A program made the position numbers and the translations under genes. Shown piece after piece: positions 50,366 through 59,765 of a DNA stretch of 64,000 bases. The notes below the pieces were generated by a model, which searched no databases, had not been told where the DNA came from, and saw nothing but the letters and a program-made list of their open reading frames with translations. Source of the DNA: JBFLXB01 sp964570625. Its GTDB lineage: Bacteria; Nitrospirota; Nitrospiria; 2-01-FULL-66-17. The DNA is taken from assembly GCA_964570625.1 (NCBI GenBank), contig CAZMYW010000027.1, positions 186,001-250,000 on the forward strand, given 5' to 3'. The first letter of the stretch is position 1, and every line of letters starts with the position of its first letter.

Positions 50366-53300
50366 CTAGGGACCGAGTTCGTCGATACCCACCAAGCCCA
50401 CGCCAGTGAGGTTGTTGAACCCACGCACGTTGACCGTATAAGCGCCGGGCGGCAGAGTCGCCAGAATGGCCGAGTCAAGACCGCAATTCGAAAACCCGAC
50501 GGCATAATCTTCACAGGCCGCCATCCCCGTGGCAACGATCTCGGTCGGCGTGCCGCACACCGCCGGAGCATTACATTGCGTGATCGGCGTCTGATAGTCG
50601 TCATTCGTGGCGACCAGGATGGCGTTCGTCAACGGGTTACTATCATGATCCGCATAGAGCTCTAACACTGGATTGGCCAAGGACCCAATGACTCCAAACG
50701 TCGCCAACGTGGGTCCAAAGGCGCGCAGCAGAACCTGTTTGTTCCCGGTCCCGGAGCCGATGATAAACCCGCCGATCATGATCTGGCTGCCGGTCTGTAC
50801 CCGCCCCCTGGTCGAGATGTTGACCAGTTTCGGCAAGGTGCTCCCGTCCGGATCATCGACCCCCATAAGGCCGACCCCGGTCCCACCGCTCACACCGCTC
50901 AGGTTCACTGTATAGGTCCCGGGCTGCAGTGTGGCGAGCAACGCAGCGTCCAGCGCGCGGTTCGGGTTGCTGGGGGCATACGAATTAGCGGACATTCCCG
51001 TGGCGGAGATATCGGCCGGAGTACCACAGACTGCCGGAGAGTTGCACAATGTTACCGGCGTTCCCCAGTCGTTGTTCGACGCGATCAGGATCGCCGCGGT
51101 GTTCGGATTGCTATCATGGTCCCAGTACAGTTCCATAGTCGGATTGGCTAAGAGAGGTCCCGGCACCCCAAACGTCGACAGCGTAGGCCCAAAACCACGC
51201 AGCAGGAGCTGCTTGGGGAGATTGCCGCCCAAGATAAAGCCTCCAATCATGACGTCACTCCCGGTTCCCACGAATCCGCGCGTGGAGATATTGATCAACC
51301 GGGATACATCCCCGACGTTCGTCGTCTCGATGGCGATGTTGTTGGCCAGGTTGGGATCAGTCTCGGCGGCCGACACGCTCGCAGTATTCGCAATAACGCC
51401 AGCCGTGATGGTCTGCACCACCACAGTAACCGTCCACGTAGCGCTGACAGCCAGGCTACTCCGGGTACACGTAAAGACCCCACCAGACGGTGTCCCGCAG
51501 CTTCCTGGGGGCCCAACGGCGGAAACGAAGTTCACCCCCGTCGGTAACGTGTCGGTGATCGTCAGTCCCGTCGCCGTGGCCGGACCGTTGTTGGTCACAA
51601 CGATGGTATAGGTCACATTGGCACCCACTACCAACACCGGATCAGGATTGTCCGACTTGGTGATCGATAGATCCGCGGTGGTCGGCGTGGGCGGGTCGAC
51701 GGTCGTCGTTTCGGTGTCCGAGTTGTTCCCTGGGGTCGGATCATTCGTGGAGCTCGACACGGTCGCGGTGTTGCTCAGAGGCCCGGCCACGGTTGGCGTG
51801 ACCACGATTGTGACCGTCGCGCTGCCGGGGAATGGGATGCTGCCCAAGTTACACGTCACCGTGCTGGTCCCGCTGCAGCTTCCCTGACTCGGCGTGCTGG
51901 AAACCCACGTCACCGAGCCCGGCAGCGTATCTGTCACGGTTACGTTGGATGCGGCGTCGGGGCCAAGGTTCGTGACTGAGATGGAGTACGTCAGTTGGTT
52001 GCCCGCGGTCACCGGATCGGGCGAGTCGTTCTTGGTGATCGACAGGTTCGCGGACGGCGCGTTCACGGTCGTGCCGGTCGTGCTCGAATTGTTGCCGTTG
52101 TTCGGGTCGCTCGTGCTGCTCGCCACGCTGGCCGTGTTGCTCAACGGTCCTGCGGTCGTGGGCGTGACCACGATCGTAACCGTGGCGCTGCCCGGGAACG
52201 CCAAGCTGCCCAGGTTACAGGTCACCGTACTGGTTCCGCTGCAGGTCCCTTGGCTCGGCGTGGCTGATACGAACGTGACTCCGCCGGGTAACGTATCCGT
52301 GACCGTCACGGCTGCCGCTGAGGTCGGTCCGTTGTTGGTTACTGTAATGGTGTAGGTCAGATTCTGTCCCACCAACACCGGATCGGGCGAGTCGGTCTTG
52401 GTGATCGACAGGTCAGCCGAGCCGTTCACCATGGTGTTCACCGGACCGGCGGTGTTGTTGCCGGGGACGGGGTCGTTGGTGGTGCTGGACACGCTCGCGG
52501 AGTTGCTGATCGTACCCGTGGCAGTCGGCGTGACCGTGATGGTGATGGTGACCACTGCCGCGTTGGCCATGGTCCCGATCGTACACGTCACCGTCCCGCT
52601 GGAAGGCGAGCAGGAACCTTGACTCGACGTCGCGGACACAAAGGTCACGCTCCCCGGCAAGGTATCTACCACCGACACGCTGGACGCTGAACTCGGGCCG
52701 TTGTTCGTGACCGTAACCGTATAGACCAGGTTCTGCCCCACGAACACCGGGTCCGGCGCATCGGTCTTGGTGATCGAGAGATTCGCGGACGGGTTGACCG
52801 TGGTGGAGGTGCTGCTGGAGTTGTTCCCCATATTCGGATCACCGGTGGTGCTGGACACGCTGGCGGTGTTGTTCAGCGTGCCCGCCGTGGTGGGCGTGAC
52901 CACGATCGTGACCGTGGCACTCGCGGCGTTGGCCAGGGTGCCGAGGTTACACGACACGGTACTGGTTCCGGTGCAGCTCCCGGTGGACGGCGTCGCCGAC
53001 ACATAGGTCGCGCCGGCCGGCAGCGTATCCGTGACCGTCACGGCTGCGGCGGAGCTGGGGCCATTGTTCGTGACGATGATGGTATAGGTCAGATTCTGGC
53101 CCACGAACACCGGGTCCGGGGCGTCGGTTTTGACGATCGACAGGTTCGCCGCCGGATCAACGGCGGTCGTCGCCGTGCTCGAGTTGTTGGCGGTATTCGG
53201 ATCAGCCGTCGTGCTGGTGACGGTCGCGGTGTTGCTCTTGCTGCCGGTCGTCGTCGGTGTGACCACGATCGTGACCGTGGCGCTCGCGCCGTTGGCCAAC

Positions 53301-54112
53301 GTGCCGAGGGGACACGTCACCGTACTCGTCCCGCTGCACGTTCCCTGGCTCGGAGTCGAGGACACGAACGTCACCCCGGCGGGCAAGGTATCGGCCACGG
53401 TGACGCCGTACGCGCTGTTGGGGCCGGCGTTGTTGACCGTGATCGTGTACGTCAGATTCTGGCCGAGCAACACCGGATCCGGAGCATCAGTCTTGGTGAT
53501 CGAGAGGTTGGCGCTCAACGCCGTGGCATTCACGCCCGCGACCGAGTGCTCGTGGCCTTGGGCACCCTGAACACCCGGTGCGGTGAACGTGACGTTGTCC
53601 GCCGGACTGTTGGGCAAGGTGATGGTGAGTTCCCCGTTGGTGCTTCCCGGGACCTGGCTCGTGTCCGCCAAGAACTGCACCAGCGGACCGGTCGATCCCC
53701 CGACGGTCACCCGGTAGTACCCGATCTCTCGGTATTGCGGACTGCCTTCGTAGAACAAGTCGGTGATCAGCAACTGGCTGAGGCTTTGCGTGGTGCCGAA
53801 TCGGACGATCAAGAACTCGGGACCGTCGATCTCATCCGGCTCATACCCAATATTCGACTGCACACCGAAGCCGTCGAGATTGTCCCACCACAGGGCTGCC
53901 GGCGCATCCACCATCGGGTCCAGCGCGTTGTCGTTGTTGACGTCGGTCCAACCCTCGATCGTGACCTGAACGCCACCCACCGTGCGCGTACAGGAGTTGG
54001 CCGGCGTACAGGTGTTGAACGGAGCGATGCGAAAATCAATCAGCGCGGCGGTGGCCGTCCCCGCGAGACCGAGGTAGAGCATCCCTGCCAAGAATAAGAC
54101 GTTACGCTTCAT
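50366..54112 (-). CDS. Large secreted DUF11-repeat protein with two C-terminal NISTR modules
   Basis: 1248 residues from ATG 54112, with GAGGAG eight bases ahead. Signal peptide ends near ATA (20). An N-terminal domain of ~190 residues (TVGGVQVTIEGWTDVNNDNAL, AALWWDNLDGFGVQSNIGYE) resembles choice-of-anchor type domains. Six DUF11 repeats of ~115 residues follow, each starting LSITKTD-PDPV-VGQNLTYTITV. Two NISTR modules close the protein (coding 50369-51292), ending ..GIDELGP. DUF11 arrays are stalk-like surface structures. The last module is the most diverged of the window and keeps extra Cys residues (MAACEDYAVGFSNCG). Confidence 0.88.
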   Translation of the reverse strand: MKRNVLFLAGMLYLGLAGTATAALIDFRIAPFNTCTPANSCTRTVGGVQVTIEGWTDVNNDNALDPMVDAPAALWWDNLDGFGVQSNIGYEPDEIDGPEFLIVRFGTTQSLSQLLITDLFYEGSPQYREIGYYRVTVGGSTGPLVQFLADTSQVPGSTNGELTITLPNSPADNVTFTAPGVQGAQGHEHSVAGVNATALSANLSITKTDAPDPVLLGQNLTYTITVNNAGPNSAYGVTVADTLPAGVTFVSSTPSQGTCSGTSTVTCPLGTLANGASATVTIVVTPTTTGSKSNTATVTSTTADPNTANNSSTATTAVDPAANLSIVKTDAPDPVFVGQNLTYTIIVTNNGPSSAAAVTVTDTLPAGATYVSATPSTGSCTGTSTVSCNLGTLANAASATVTIVVTPTTAGTLNNTASVSSTTGDPNMGNNSSSTSTTVNPSANLSITKTDAPDPVFVGQNLVYTVTVTNNGPSSASSVSVVDTLPGSVTFVSATSSQGSCSPSSGTVTCTIGTMANAAVVTITITVTPTATGTISNSASVSSTTNDPVPGNNTAGPVNTMVNGSADLSITKTDSPDPVLVGQNLTYTITVTNNGPTSAAAVTVTDTLPGGVTFVSATPSQGTCSGTSTVTCNLGSLAFPGSATVTIVVTPTTAGPLSNTASVASSTSDPNNGNNSSTTGTTVNAPSANLSITKNDSPDPVTAGNQLTYSISVTNLGPDAASNVTVTDTLPGSVTWVSSTPSQGSCSGTSTVTCNLGSIPFPGSATVTIVVTPTVAGPLSNTATVSSSTNDPTPGNNSDTETTTVDPPTPTTADLSITKSDNPDPVLVVGANVTYTIVVTNNGPATATGLTITDTLPTGVNFVSAVGPPGSCGTPSGGVFTCTRSSLAVSATWTVTVVVQTITAGVIANTASVSAAETDPNLANNIAIETTNVGDVSRLINISTRGFVGTGSDVMIGGFILGGNLPKQLLLRGFGPTLSTFGVPGPLLANPTMELYWDHDSNPNTAAILIASNNDWGTPVTLCNSPAVCGTPADISATGMSANSYAPSNPNRALDAALLATLQPGTYTVNLSGVSGGTGVGLMGVDDPDGSTLPKLVNISTRGRVQTGSQIMIGGFIIGSGTGNKQVLLRAFGPTLATFGVIGSLANPVLELYADHDSNPLTNAILVATNDDYQTPITQCNAPAVCGTPTEIVATGMAACEDYAVGFSNCGLDSAILATLPPGAYTVNVRGFNNLTGVGLVGIDELGP
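50369..51292 (-). repeat. NISTR module pair in the DUF11 protein (157 + 151 residues)
   Basis: Variant starts NISTRGFVGTGSDVMIGGFI and NISTRGRVQTGSQIMIGGFI. The acidic loop is reduced to WDHDSNPNT / ADHDSNPLT. Confidence 0.82.
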
Positions 54113-54625
54113 GATACGCTCCTCGTTTGAAAACGGACCGAGGCGGACGCTCTCGGCCAAATGTGCTTGTCCCCACCCCTGAAAAACACCACGACCGACG
54201 AAGCGCGAACCTCCGTCGGTCGTGTGAATGAAGATAGCCCTGCAGCGCGACACCCGACTACGCGCGACATGCGTTCAATCCTTAATCACCGCTCGGGCTG
54301 TGTTGGCCGAGGGGATCGTTGATGGGCGCCCAGAGGCGGGCGCAAATAGTCCAACTCTACGGGCCGTTATCGAAGCAATTATCGTTCCCGAGGTGCCATG
54401 GGCGGCAACTATAGAAAAATCGATTTATATTTCAAAGCCGTATGAACAACTCACGATCACAGCCATCCCAAGATCAGGTCCGGCAAGAGAAAACTTTTGC
54501 CCAAAGAGAAGGATTTTCTTTCCCTCTTGAGCCATTGGATGTGATACCCCGATCGAGCTATTTCGATCTGGACCCGGCGAATTCAGACCGGCTGGTTTCC
54601 CGGTGGGTTGGGGTATAGTGGCGGC
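54113..54625. other. Divergent intergenic region
   Basis: 513 bp between the DUF11 protein (leftward) and the TMTC-like gene (rightward). It must contain both promoters. I see no clear hexamers, hairpin or relic coding sequence. The frames open across it on the minus strand are not protein-like. Confidence 0.5.
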
Positions 54626-56488
54626 GTGAACCGTTCGAACCGCCTCGGGACCGCCGCCCTGATCGGATTGGGGCTCGTCGTGACCCTCCTCTATCTTCCG
54701 TTCCTTGATCACCCGTTTCAATACGACGACCAGCACACCATCGTCGCCAACCCCGCGCTCTGGCAGCCGGATGCCTGGCGAAATGCCTTTGCCGGGACCA
54801 TGCGCTCGAGCGGGGAAGTGCTGAGCGGGCACTACCGGCCGCTCACCTACGTGACGTATTGGGTCACACTCCGAACCGTCGGCCCGTCGCCGACCGCGTT
54901 CCACGCCGTGAACCTGGTCCTGCACCTGCTCACCACCGGCCTGTTCCTGCTCCTGGTCCGAGACCTGGTCCGTGATCGCCGCGTCGCCATCCTGGCTGCA
55001 GCGCTGTTCGCGTTGCACCCGGCGGTCAGCGAAGCCGTGTTGTACGCGTCGGCTCGGGCGACGCTCCTGTCGTCCCTGTTCATGCTCGCCGCGCTCGTGT
55101 GTTACCAGCGGGCGCGACACCCGCGCACCGCGGGACGTTCGTCCGCCGGATGGTGGGCGGGTTGGGCCGCTGCGTCGATCGCGGCGTTGCTCGCCAAGGA
55201 AACCAGCGTGGTGTTGCCGCTGCTCTTCCTGGCCATGGATCACACCACCCAGCCTGGTGACCCGCGGTCCACCGGCTGGGCGAGATGGGCCCCTCATCTC
55301 GCGGCGTTCGTCGCGGTCTCGGCGTTTGCCCTGTGGCTCGGACTCTGGCGGCCGATGGCGTCGGCGCTGACCGTGCCCAGCGACATGTCGCGATATATGA
55401 GAGGCGTGATCGACCAGATCGGCGCCATCGCCATGGCGATCCGGCTGTTCGTGCTCCCTTGGCCGCTCACCGTAGATCATCCCCTCCCTGCATGGCCCGA
55501 ATCCAGCGCCATCTTGCTGTTGGTGCTGGTCGTAGGATGGGGCCTGTTCGCCTTCACCAGCTTCTTCTCGCAGGCTTCCATACGGAGACGTGCCGGGTTC
55601 TTCGCGCTCTGGGTCGTCATCGTCGCGCTGCCCACCACGTTCTGGCCGCTGAACGTCCCGTTCCAAGAACACCGCGCGTATCTCCAACACGCGGCCCTGG
55701 CTGCGCTGACCGCGCTGGGAATGATCCACCTGTTGGACGCGCGGCAAATCGGACGGACCGCTGCCGCCGTCGTCGGAGCCACGGCGTTGATGGTCGGTGG
55801 TTGGCTCATCATCGAGCAGGGCCGACGGTGGGGCGATCCAGTGCAGCTCTGGGATCACGCGCGTCGCGCCGCGCCGACCTCGTTCCGATCACACGCCAAT
55901 ACGGGACTGGCGCTCGCCGCCGCGGGCCGCTGGGATGAGGCTGACTCCGCACTGACCACCGCGCTGACCCTCAACCCCGATTACCCGCCCGCCCTGGTGG
56001 CGCGGGGCGTGATCGCACATCGCCGCGGAGATCGCGCCGCGGCGGCGACGGACTACGAGCGCGCTGCGGCGCTGCGGCCCGCATACGTCCCCGCGTGGTT
56101 CAATCTCGCCTTACTTGCGCAGGAGGCCCACGACCCGGCACACGCGGAGCAGTGGTATCGCCGCGTGCTGACGATCAATCCCCTTCATGCCGACACCCTG
56201 CTGAACCTGGGCGTGCTCTTGCTCACCCAACAACGGATCGCCGAGGCTGCGCCGCTCTTCGCCACGGCCCGATCCGTGTCCCCCCATGCGCCCGAGGTGC
56301 TCTACTCCTCCGGAGTCCTCGCCGAGGCGGAGGGCCGTTCGCTCGACGCGGCGGCGTATTACCGTCTGGCCGAACAGGCGGCGCTCGCCGACGGTCGCGC
56401 CGCGTTGGCCCGCGACGCCCACACCCGCCTAAGCGCGCTCGAACTCGAGCATCCGACAACAGCCTCGGGACAACCGGCTACCCGTTGA
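54626..56488 (+). CDS. TMTC-like GT-C membrane glycosyltransferase with C-terminal TPR repeats
   Basis: 620 residues from GTG 54626. The N-terminal ~410 residues have about ten helices and early acidic motif PFQYDDQHTIVANPALWQ, then SGHYRPLTYVTYW, NLVLHLLTTGLFLLLV, LAKETSVVLPLLF; this is the pattern of TMTC/DUF1736 proteins. The last ~200 residues are TPRs (ANTGLALAAAGRWDEADSAL, AEQWYRRVLTINPLHADTLLNLG). Eukaryotic TMTCs O-mannosylate secreted proteins; bacterial relatives are uncharacterised. Located divergently from the secreted module proteins, it could modify them, but this is inference. Confidence 0.78.
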   Translation: MNRSNRLGTAALIGLGLVVTLLYLPFLDHPFQYDDQHTIVANPALWQPDAWRNAFAGTMRSSGEVLSGHYRPLTYVTYWVTLRTVGPSPTAFHAVNLVLHLLTTGLFLLLVRDLVRDRRVAILAAALFALHPAVSEAVLYASARATLLSSLFMLAALVCYQRARHPRTAGRSSAGWWAGWAAASIAALLAKETSVVLPLLFLAMDHTTQPGDPRSTGWARWAPHLAAFVAVSAFALWLGLWRPMASALTVPSDMSRYMRGVIDQIGAIAMAIRLFVLPWPLTVDHPLPAWPESSAILLLVLVVGWGLFAFTSFFSQASIRRRAGFFALWVVIVALPTTFWPLNVPFQEHRAYLQHAALAALTALGMIHLLDARQIGRTAAAVVGATALMVGGWLIIEQGRRWGDPVQLWDHARRAAPTSFRSHANTGLALAAAGRWDEADSALTTALTLNPDYPPALVARGVIAHRRGDRAAAATDYERAAALRPAYVPAWFNLALLAQEAHDPAHAEQWYRRVLTINPLHADTLLNLGVLLLTQQRIAEAAPLFATARSVSPHAPEVLYSSGVLAEAEGRSLDAAAYYRLAEQAALADGRAALARDAHTRLSALELEHPTTASGQPATR

Positions 56489-56556
56489 CCTGAATCGAGG
56501 CGAATCGGCACCCGCGCCTGCAGGGTTTGCCTTGACACCCCCCAAAACCCTCACGT

Positions 56557-57129
56557 ATGATCCCGCGCGTGATCGCCCTCGCTACGACTTCCATCGCGTG
56601 GAAAACACTCGAAGAATTCCTTGCCGAGGTTGACCCCCTGGAAGTCCCTTCGGTCCTGCGACTCCTGCTCACTTCCGACGGCTCCATGACCACGGCGCTC
56701 GAAGCCTTGCGCGCGGGTCGGATCAGCGTCGAGGTGGTGCGCCAGGGGGAAGAATCGATCGACGACGACACGGCGCGGCGCCTCGAGGTATCCCCGCGTC
56801 AACCCGCGGTCTCGCGTCACGTGTGGCTCACACACGGGGGCGAGCGCCTGTTGTATGCGGTGTCGGTGTTGCCGGTGGAGTCGCTGGCTCCGGGCGTGGC
56901 CACTGAAATCCGCCGTGGGATCGAGCCCCTGGGTCGGTTGTTCGACACCGGAAGCCGCGCCGTGATCCGCGACGGCCTTCGCATCGGCCGTCTCCAGAAC
57001 CCCGACCTGGCAAACGCGTTCGGCACCGACCCCGCGGACCTGCTCTGGTGTCGGGCCTACCGGCTCGCGGTCGAACACACGCTCACCGCCTCCATCGTGG
57101 AAGTGTTCTCGCCCCGCGTGGGTGACTGA
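56557..57129 (+). CDS. ubiC: Chorismate lyase-like protein
   Basis: 190 residues. RHVWLTHGGERLLYAVSVLP, GIEPLGRLF and a C-terminal VEVFSPR correspond to the conserved Arg, Gly and Glu regions of chorismate lyase. The enzyme turns chorismate into 4-hydroxybenzoate and pyruvate. Next to ubiA and ubiD it would open a 4-hydroxybenzoate prenylation route. Its end overlaps the ubiA start by 8 bp. Confidence 0.82.
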   Translation: MIPRVIALATTSIAWKTLEEFLAEVDPLEVPSVLRLLLTSDGSMTTALEALRAGRISVEVVRQGEESIDDDTARRLEVSPRQPAVSRHVWLTHGGERLLYAVSVLPVESLAPGVATEIRRGIEPLGRLFDTGSRAVIRDGLRIGRLQNPDLANAFGTDPADLLWCRAYRLAVEHTLTASIVEVFSPRVGD

Positions 57130-58066
57130 CGTGGCGACCGGCGCCGCCCGCACCCACGGCCTCGACCTGCGCGGCCAACCGCCGGGCGTCTCATCGGGCT
57201 CGCCTTGGCGGACCAAACTGGCCGCGGTCTCGGATCTCATCCGGCTCCCCAAACAATACGGCACCCTGCTGCTGATGGCGCCCGCGCTCTGGTCGTTGGT
57301 GATCGCCTCCAACGGCCGGCCGTCGTGGCGCTTGCTCGCGGTGTTCGTCTTCGGGGCGTTCGTGATGCGCAGCGCGGGCTGCGTGTTGAACGATCTCGCG
57401 GATCGAGGATTCGACGGCCGGGTGGAGCGAACCAAACACCGCCCGCTCGCCTCGGGACGCCTCACGCCCGGCGAGGCGCTCGCCGTGGCTGCGAGCCTGT
57501 CGCTGATCGCGTTGCTGTTGGCGCTCACATTGAATCCCCTGGCGATCGGACTCAGCGTGGTCGGTTTTCTGCTCGCCGCGGTGTATCCCCTCATGAAGCG
57601 CGTGATCGCGATGCCCCAGGCCGTGATGGGCGCGGCGTTCGGGTGGGGCGCGCTCCTGGCATGGGCCGCGGTGCGCAACGAGATTGGGGGCCCCGCGGTG
57701 GTGATCTTCCTGGTCACGGTGTGCTGGGCCGCGGCGTACGATACGATCTACGCGCTGCTGGACCGCGACGACGACCTGGCTATTGGCGTCCGCTCGTCCG
57801 CGATCCTGTTTGGTCGCCACGCCTGGGCCGGCGTGGGGGTGTTGCTCGGTCTGGCCGTGGTGGGACTGCTCGCGCTGGCGATCCTGGTGGGGTTGGGCCC
57901 CGTCTACGCCGCGACCGTCTCCGGCGTCGCCGCGGTGTTTGTGTACCAGACCTGGCGCCTCAAGCAGGGGCTTGACCGTCCCGCCACTTTTGCGCTCTTT
58001 CGATCCCACGCATGGATCGGGCTCGCGATCATGGCGGGCATCGTGTTCGACCTCTCCCTCAGGTAA
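57122..58066 (+). CDS. ubiA: UbiA-family 4-hydroxybenzoate prenyltransferase
   Basis: 314 residues from GTG 57122, 8-9 helices. First Asp-rich motif NDLADRGFD (90-98), followed by RTKHRPLASG; second in YDTIYALLDRDDDLAIGVRSSA. Both bind Mg-pyrophosphate. It attaches a polyprenyl chain to 4-hydroxybenzoate in the inner membrane. A menaquinone-futalosine relative (MqnP) is an alternative, but the coupled chorismate lyase favours 4-hydroxybenzoate. Confidence 0.92.
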   Translation: MTDVATGAARTHGLDLRGQPPGVSSGSPWRTKLAAVSDLIRLPKQYGTLLLMAPALWSLVIASNGRPSWRLLAVFVFGAFVMRSAGCVLNDLADRGFDGRVERTKHRPLASGRLTPGEALAVAASLSLIALLLALTLNPLAIGLSVVGFLLAAVYPLMKRVIAMPQAVMGAAFGWGALLAWAAVRNEIGGPAVVIFLVTVCWAAAYDTIYALLDRDDDLAIGVRSSAILFGRHAWAGVGVLLGLAVVGLLALAILVGLGPVYAATVSGVAAVFVYQTWRLKQGLDRPATFALFRSHAWIGLAIMAGIVFDLSLR

Positions 58067-58072
58067 CCCGTC

Positions 58073-59533
58073 GTGCCGTTCACCGACCTCCGAGAATTCC
58101 TGGACGCGCTGGAGAAAGCCGGCGAGCTGATCCGCGTGAACGCCGAGGTGGACCCCCGCCTCGAAGTAACCGAGATCTTGAACCGCCTGCTGGCGCAAGA
58201 CGGCCCGGCGGTGCTGTTCGAGAAGGTCAAAGGCTCGTCGATTCCGTTGCTCGCCAACCTCTTCGGCACGGTCAAACGTGTGGCTATGGGGCTGGAAACC
58301 GATGAAGCCGGGCTCGAAGAGATCGGCAAGTTCCTGGCGTTCCTGCAGCACCCCGAACCGCCCAAGGGATTCGTGGACGCGATCAAACACTTGCCCTTCT
58401 ACGGCCGCATCATGCACCTGGCGCCCAAGACCGTGAGCCGGGCCCCGTGCCAGGAGGTGGTGCTCACCGGCGAACAGGTTGATCTCGGCATCCTGCCCAT
58501 CATGTTCTGCTGGCCCGACGACGGCGGCCCGCAGATCAATTGGCCGTTGGTCGTCACTAAGTCGCCCCACGGCGGAAAATACAACGCCGGCATCTACCGG
58601 TTACAGGTGTTGGGCAAGAACCGCACGGCGATGCGCTGGCTCAAACACCACGGCGGCGCGCACCACTGGCGCGAGTGGATGGCGCTGGGCAAAACCATGC
58701 CAGTGGCGGCGGTGCTGGGATGCGACCCCGGCACCACCATCGCCGCGGTCACACCGGTGCCCGAAGAGATCGGCGAGTATCACTTCGCGGGGCTGCTGCG
58801 CAAGAAGAACATCGAACTGGTCCGCTGCAAGACCGTCGACCTGGAAGTGCCGGCCTCGGCCGAGATCGTGATCGAAGGCGAGGTCTCGCCCGGAGACATG
58901 GCGGACGAAGGTCCGCACGGCGATCACACGGGTTACTACAACCCGGTGGAACCGTTCCCCGTGTTTCGCGTCACCGCCATCACGCACCGGCGGAATCCGA
59001 TCTACATGACCACCGTGACCGGCCGGCCGCCTCGCGAAGACGCCGTGGTGGCGCTCGCGCTCAACCGCGTCTTCCTCCCCATGATCAAACGGACGTTTTC
59101 CGAGGTGGTGGACTTTCACCTGCCGATGGAGGCGTTGTCGTACCGCGTGGCCGTCATCTCCATGAACAAACAATTCCCCGGCCACGCCAAACGCGTGATG
59201 ATGGGACTGTGGGGATTCTTGAAGCAATTCCTCTACGTCAAATTCATCATCGTGGTCGATCCGAATATCAACATTCGCAAATGGGAAGACGTGATCTGGG
59301 CGATCTCGACCAACGTGGACCCGCGGCGGGACGTCACCATCATCGACCACACGCCGATCGACTATCTGGACTTCGCCTCGCCGCTGCCCGAACTCGGCGC
59401 CAAAATGGGCATCGACGCGACCACCAAAATCCCGCCCGAAACCTCGCGCGAGTGGGGGAAACCGATCGTGATGGATCCCGACATCGTGGAACGAGTCACT
59501 CGTCGGTGGCGGGAGTACGGGTTCCCGAGCTGA
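58073..59533 (+). CDS. ubiD: UbiD-family decarboxylase (prenylated-FMN dependent)
   Basis: 486 residues from GTG 58073 (MPFTDLREFLDALEKAGEL), normal UbiD length. EFLAKG-type core visible as VIEGEVSPGDMADEGPHGDHTGYYNP, with the catalytic E/R/E region (RLQVLGKNRTAMRW). It decarboxylates prenylated 4-hydroxybenzoate. It needs prenyl-FMN from a UbiX partner, which is not in the window. Six bases after ubiA. Confidence 0.93.
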   Translation: MPFTDLREFLDALEKAGELIRVNAEVDPRLEVTEILNRLLAQDGPAVLFEKVKGSSIPLLANLFGTVKRVAMGLETDEAGLEEIGKFLAFLQHPEPPKGFVDAIKHLPFYGRIMHLAPKTVSRAPCQEVVLTGEQVDLGILPIMFCWPDDGGPQINWPLVVTKSPHGGKYNAGIYRLQVLGKNRTAMRWLKHHGGAHHWREWMALGKTMPVAAVLGCDPGTTIAAVTPVPEEIGEYHFAGLLRKKNIELVRCKTVDLEVPASAEIVIEGEVSPGDMADEGPHGDHTGYYNPVEPFPVFRVTAITHRRNPIYMTTVTGRPPREDAVVALALNRVFLPMIKRTFSEVVDFHLPMEALSYRVAVISMNKQFPGHAKRVMMGLWGFLKQFLYVKFIIVVDPNINIRKWEDVIWAISTNVDPRRDVTIIDHTPIDYLDFASPLPELGAKMGIDATTKIPPETSREWGKPIVMDPDIVERVTRRWREYGFPS

Positions 59534-59555
59534 CGTTCGTCCGGGTCGTCGCGGG

Positions 59556-59765
59556 TTACTCGTTGGCGGCGCGCTTGCGCTCTGCGACGGCTTGAGGAGC
59601 CGCGTTGTTGCCGGATCGGATGGCGTAGGGCTTGCCGAGCAGGTACCCCTGAACGAGCGACACCCCGATTTCTTCCACCGTCTTCAACTCCTCTTCCGTC
59701 TCAATCCCCTCCGCGATGACGCCCTCTTTCGCGTAGTACTTGAGCGCCACCACCAGCCCGGTCGT
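59556..59765 (-). pseudogene. C-terminal fragment of an EAL-domain phosphodiesterase
   Basis: Encodes LVVALKYYAKEGVIAEGIE, TEEELKTVEEIGVSLVQGYLLGKP, the last third of a cyclic-di-GMP EAL domain, and then a short basic tail. The catalytic EAL and DD motifs are absent. At ~59765 it joins, out of frame, a truncated porin-like gene read in the same direction. Confidence 0.8.

Noticed and set aside
51500..53570. Regular ~345-bp repeats that might suggest a tandem repeat array or CRISPR-like element
   Set aside because: They are the coding repeats of six DUF11 domains; no short conserved repeats with unique spacers exist anywhere in the window.
54425..55858. Long minus-strand frame (477 codons) opposite the TMTC-like gene
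   Set aside because: Extremely Arg/Gln/Gly-rich shadow; the plus strand encodes a coherent membrane-TPR protein.
57191..58570. Long minus-strand frame (459 codons) opposite ubiA and ubiD
   Set aside because: Antisense shadow of two well-defined enzymes.
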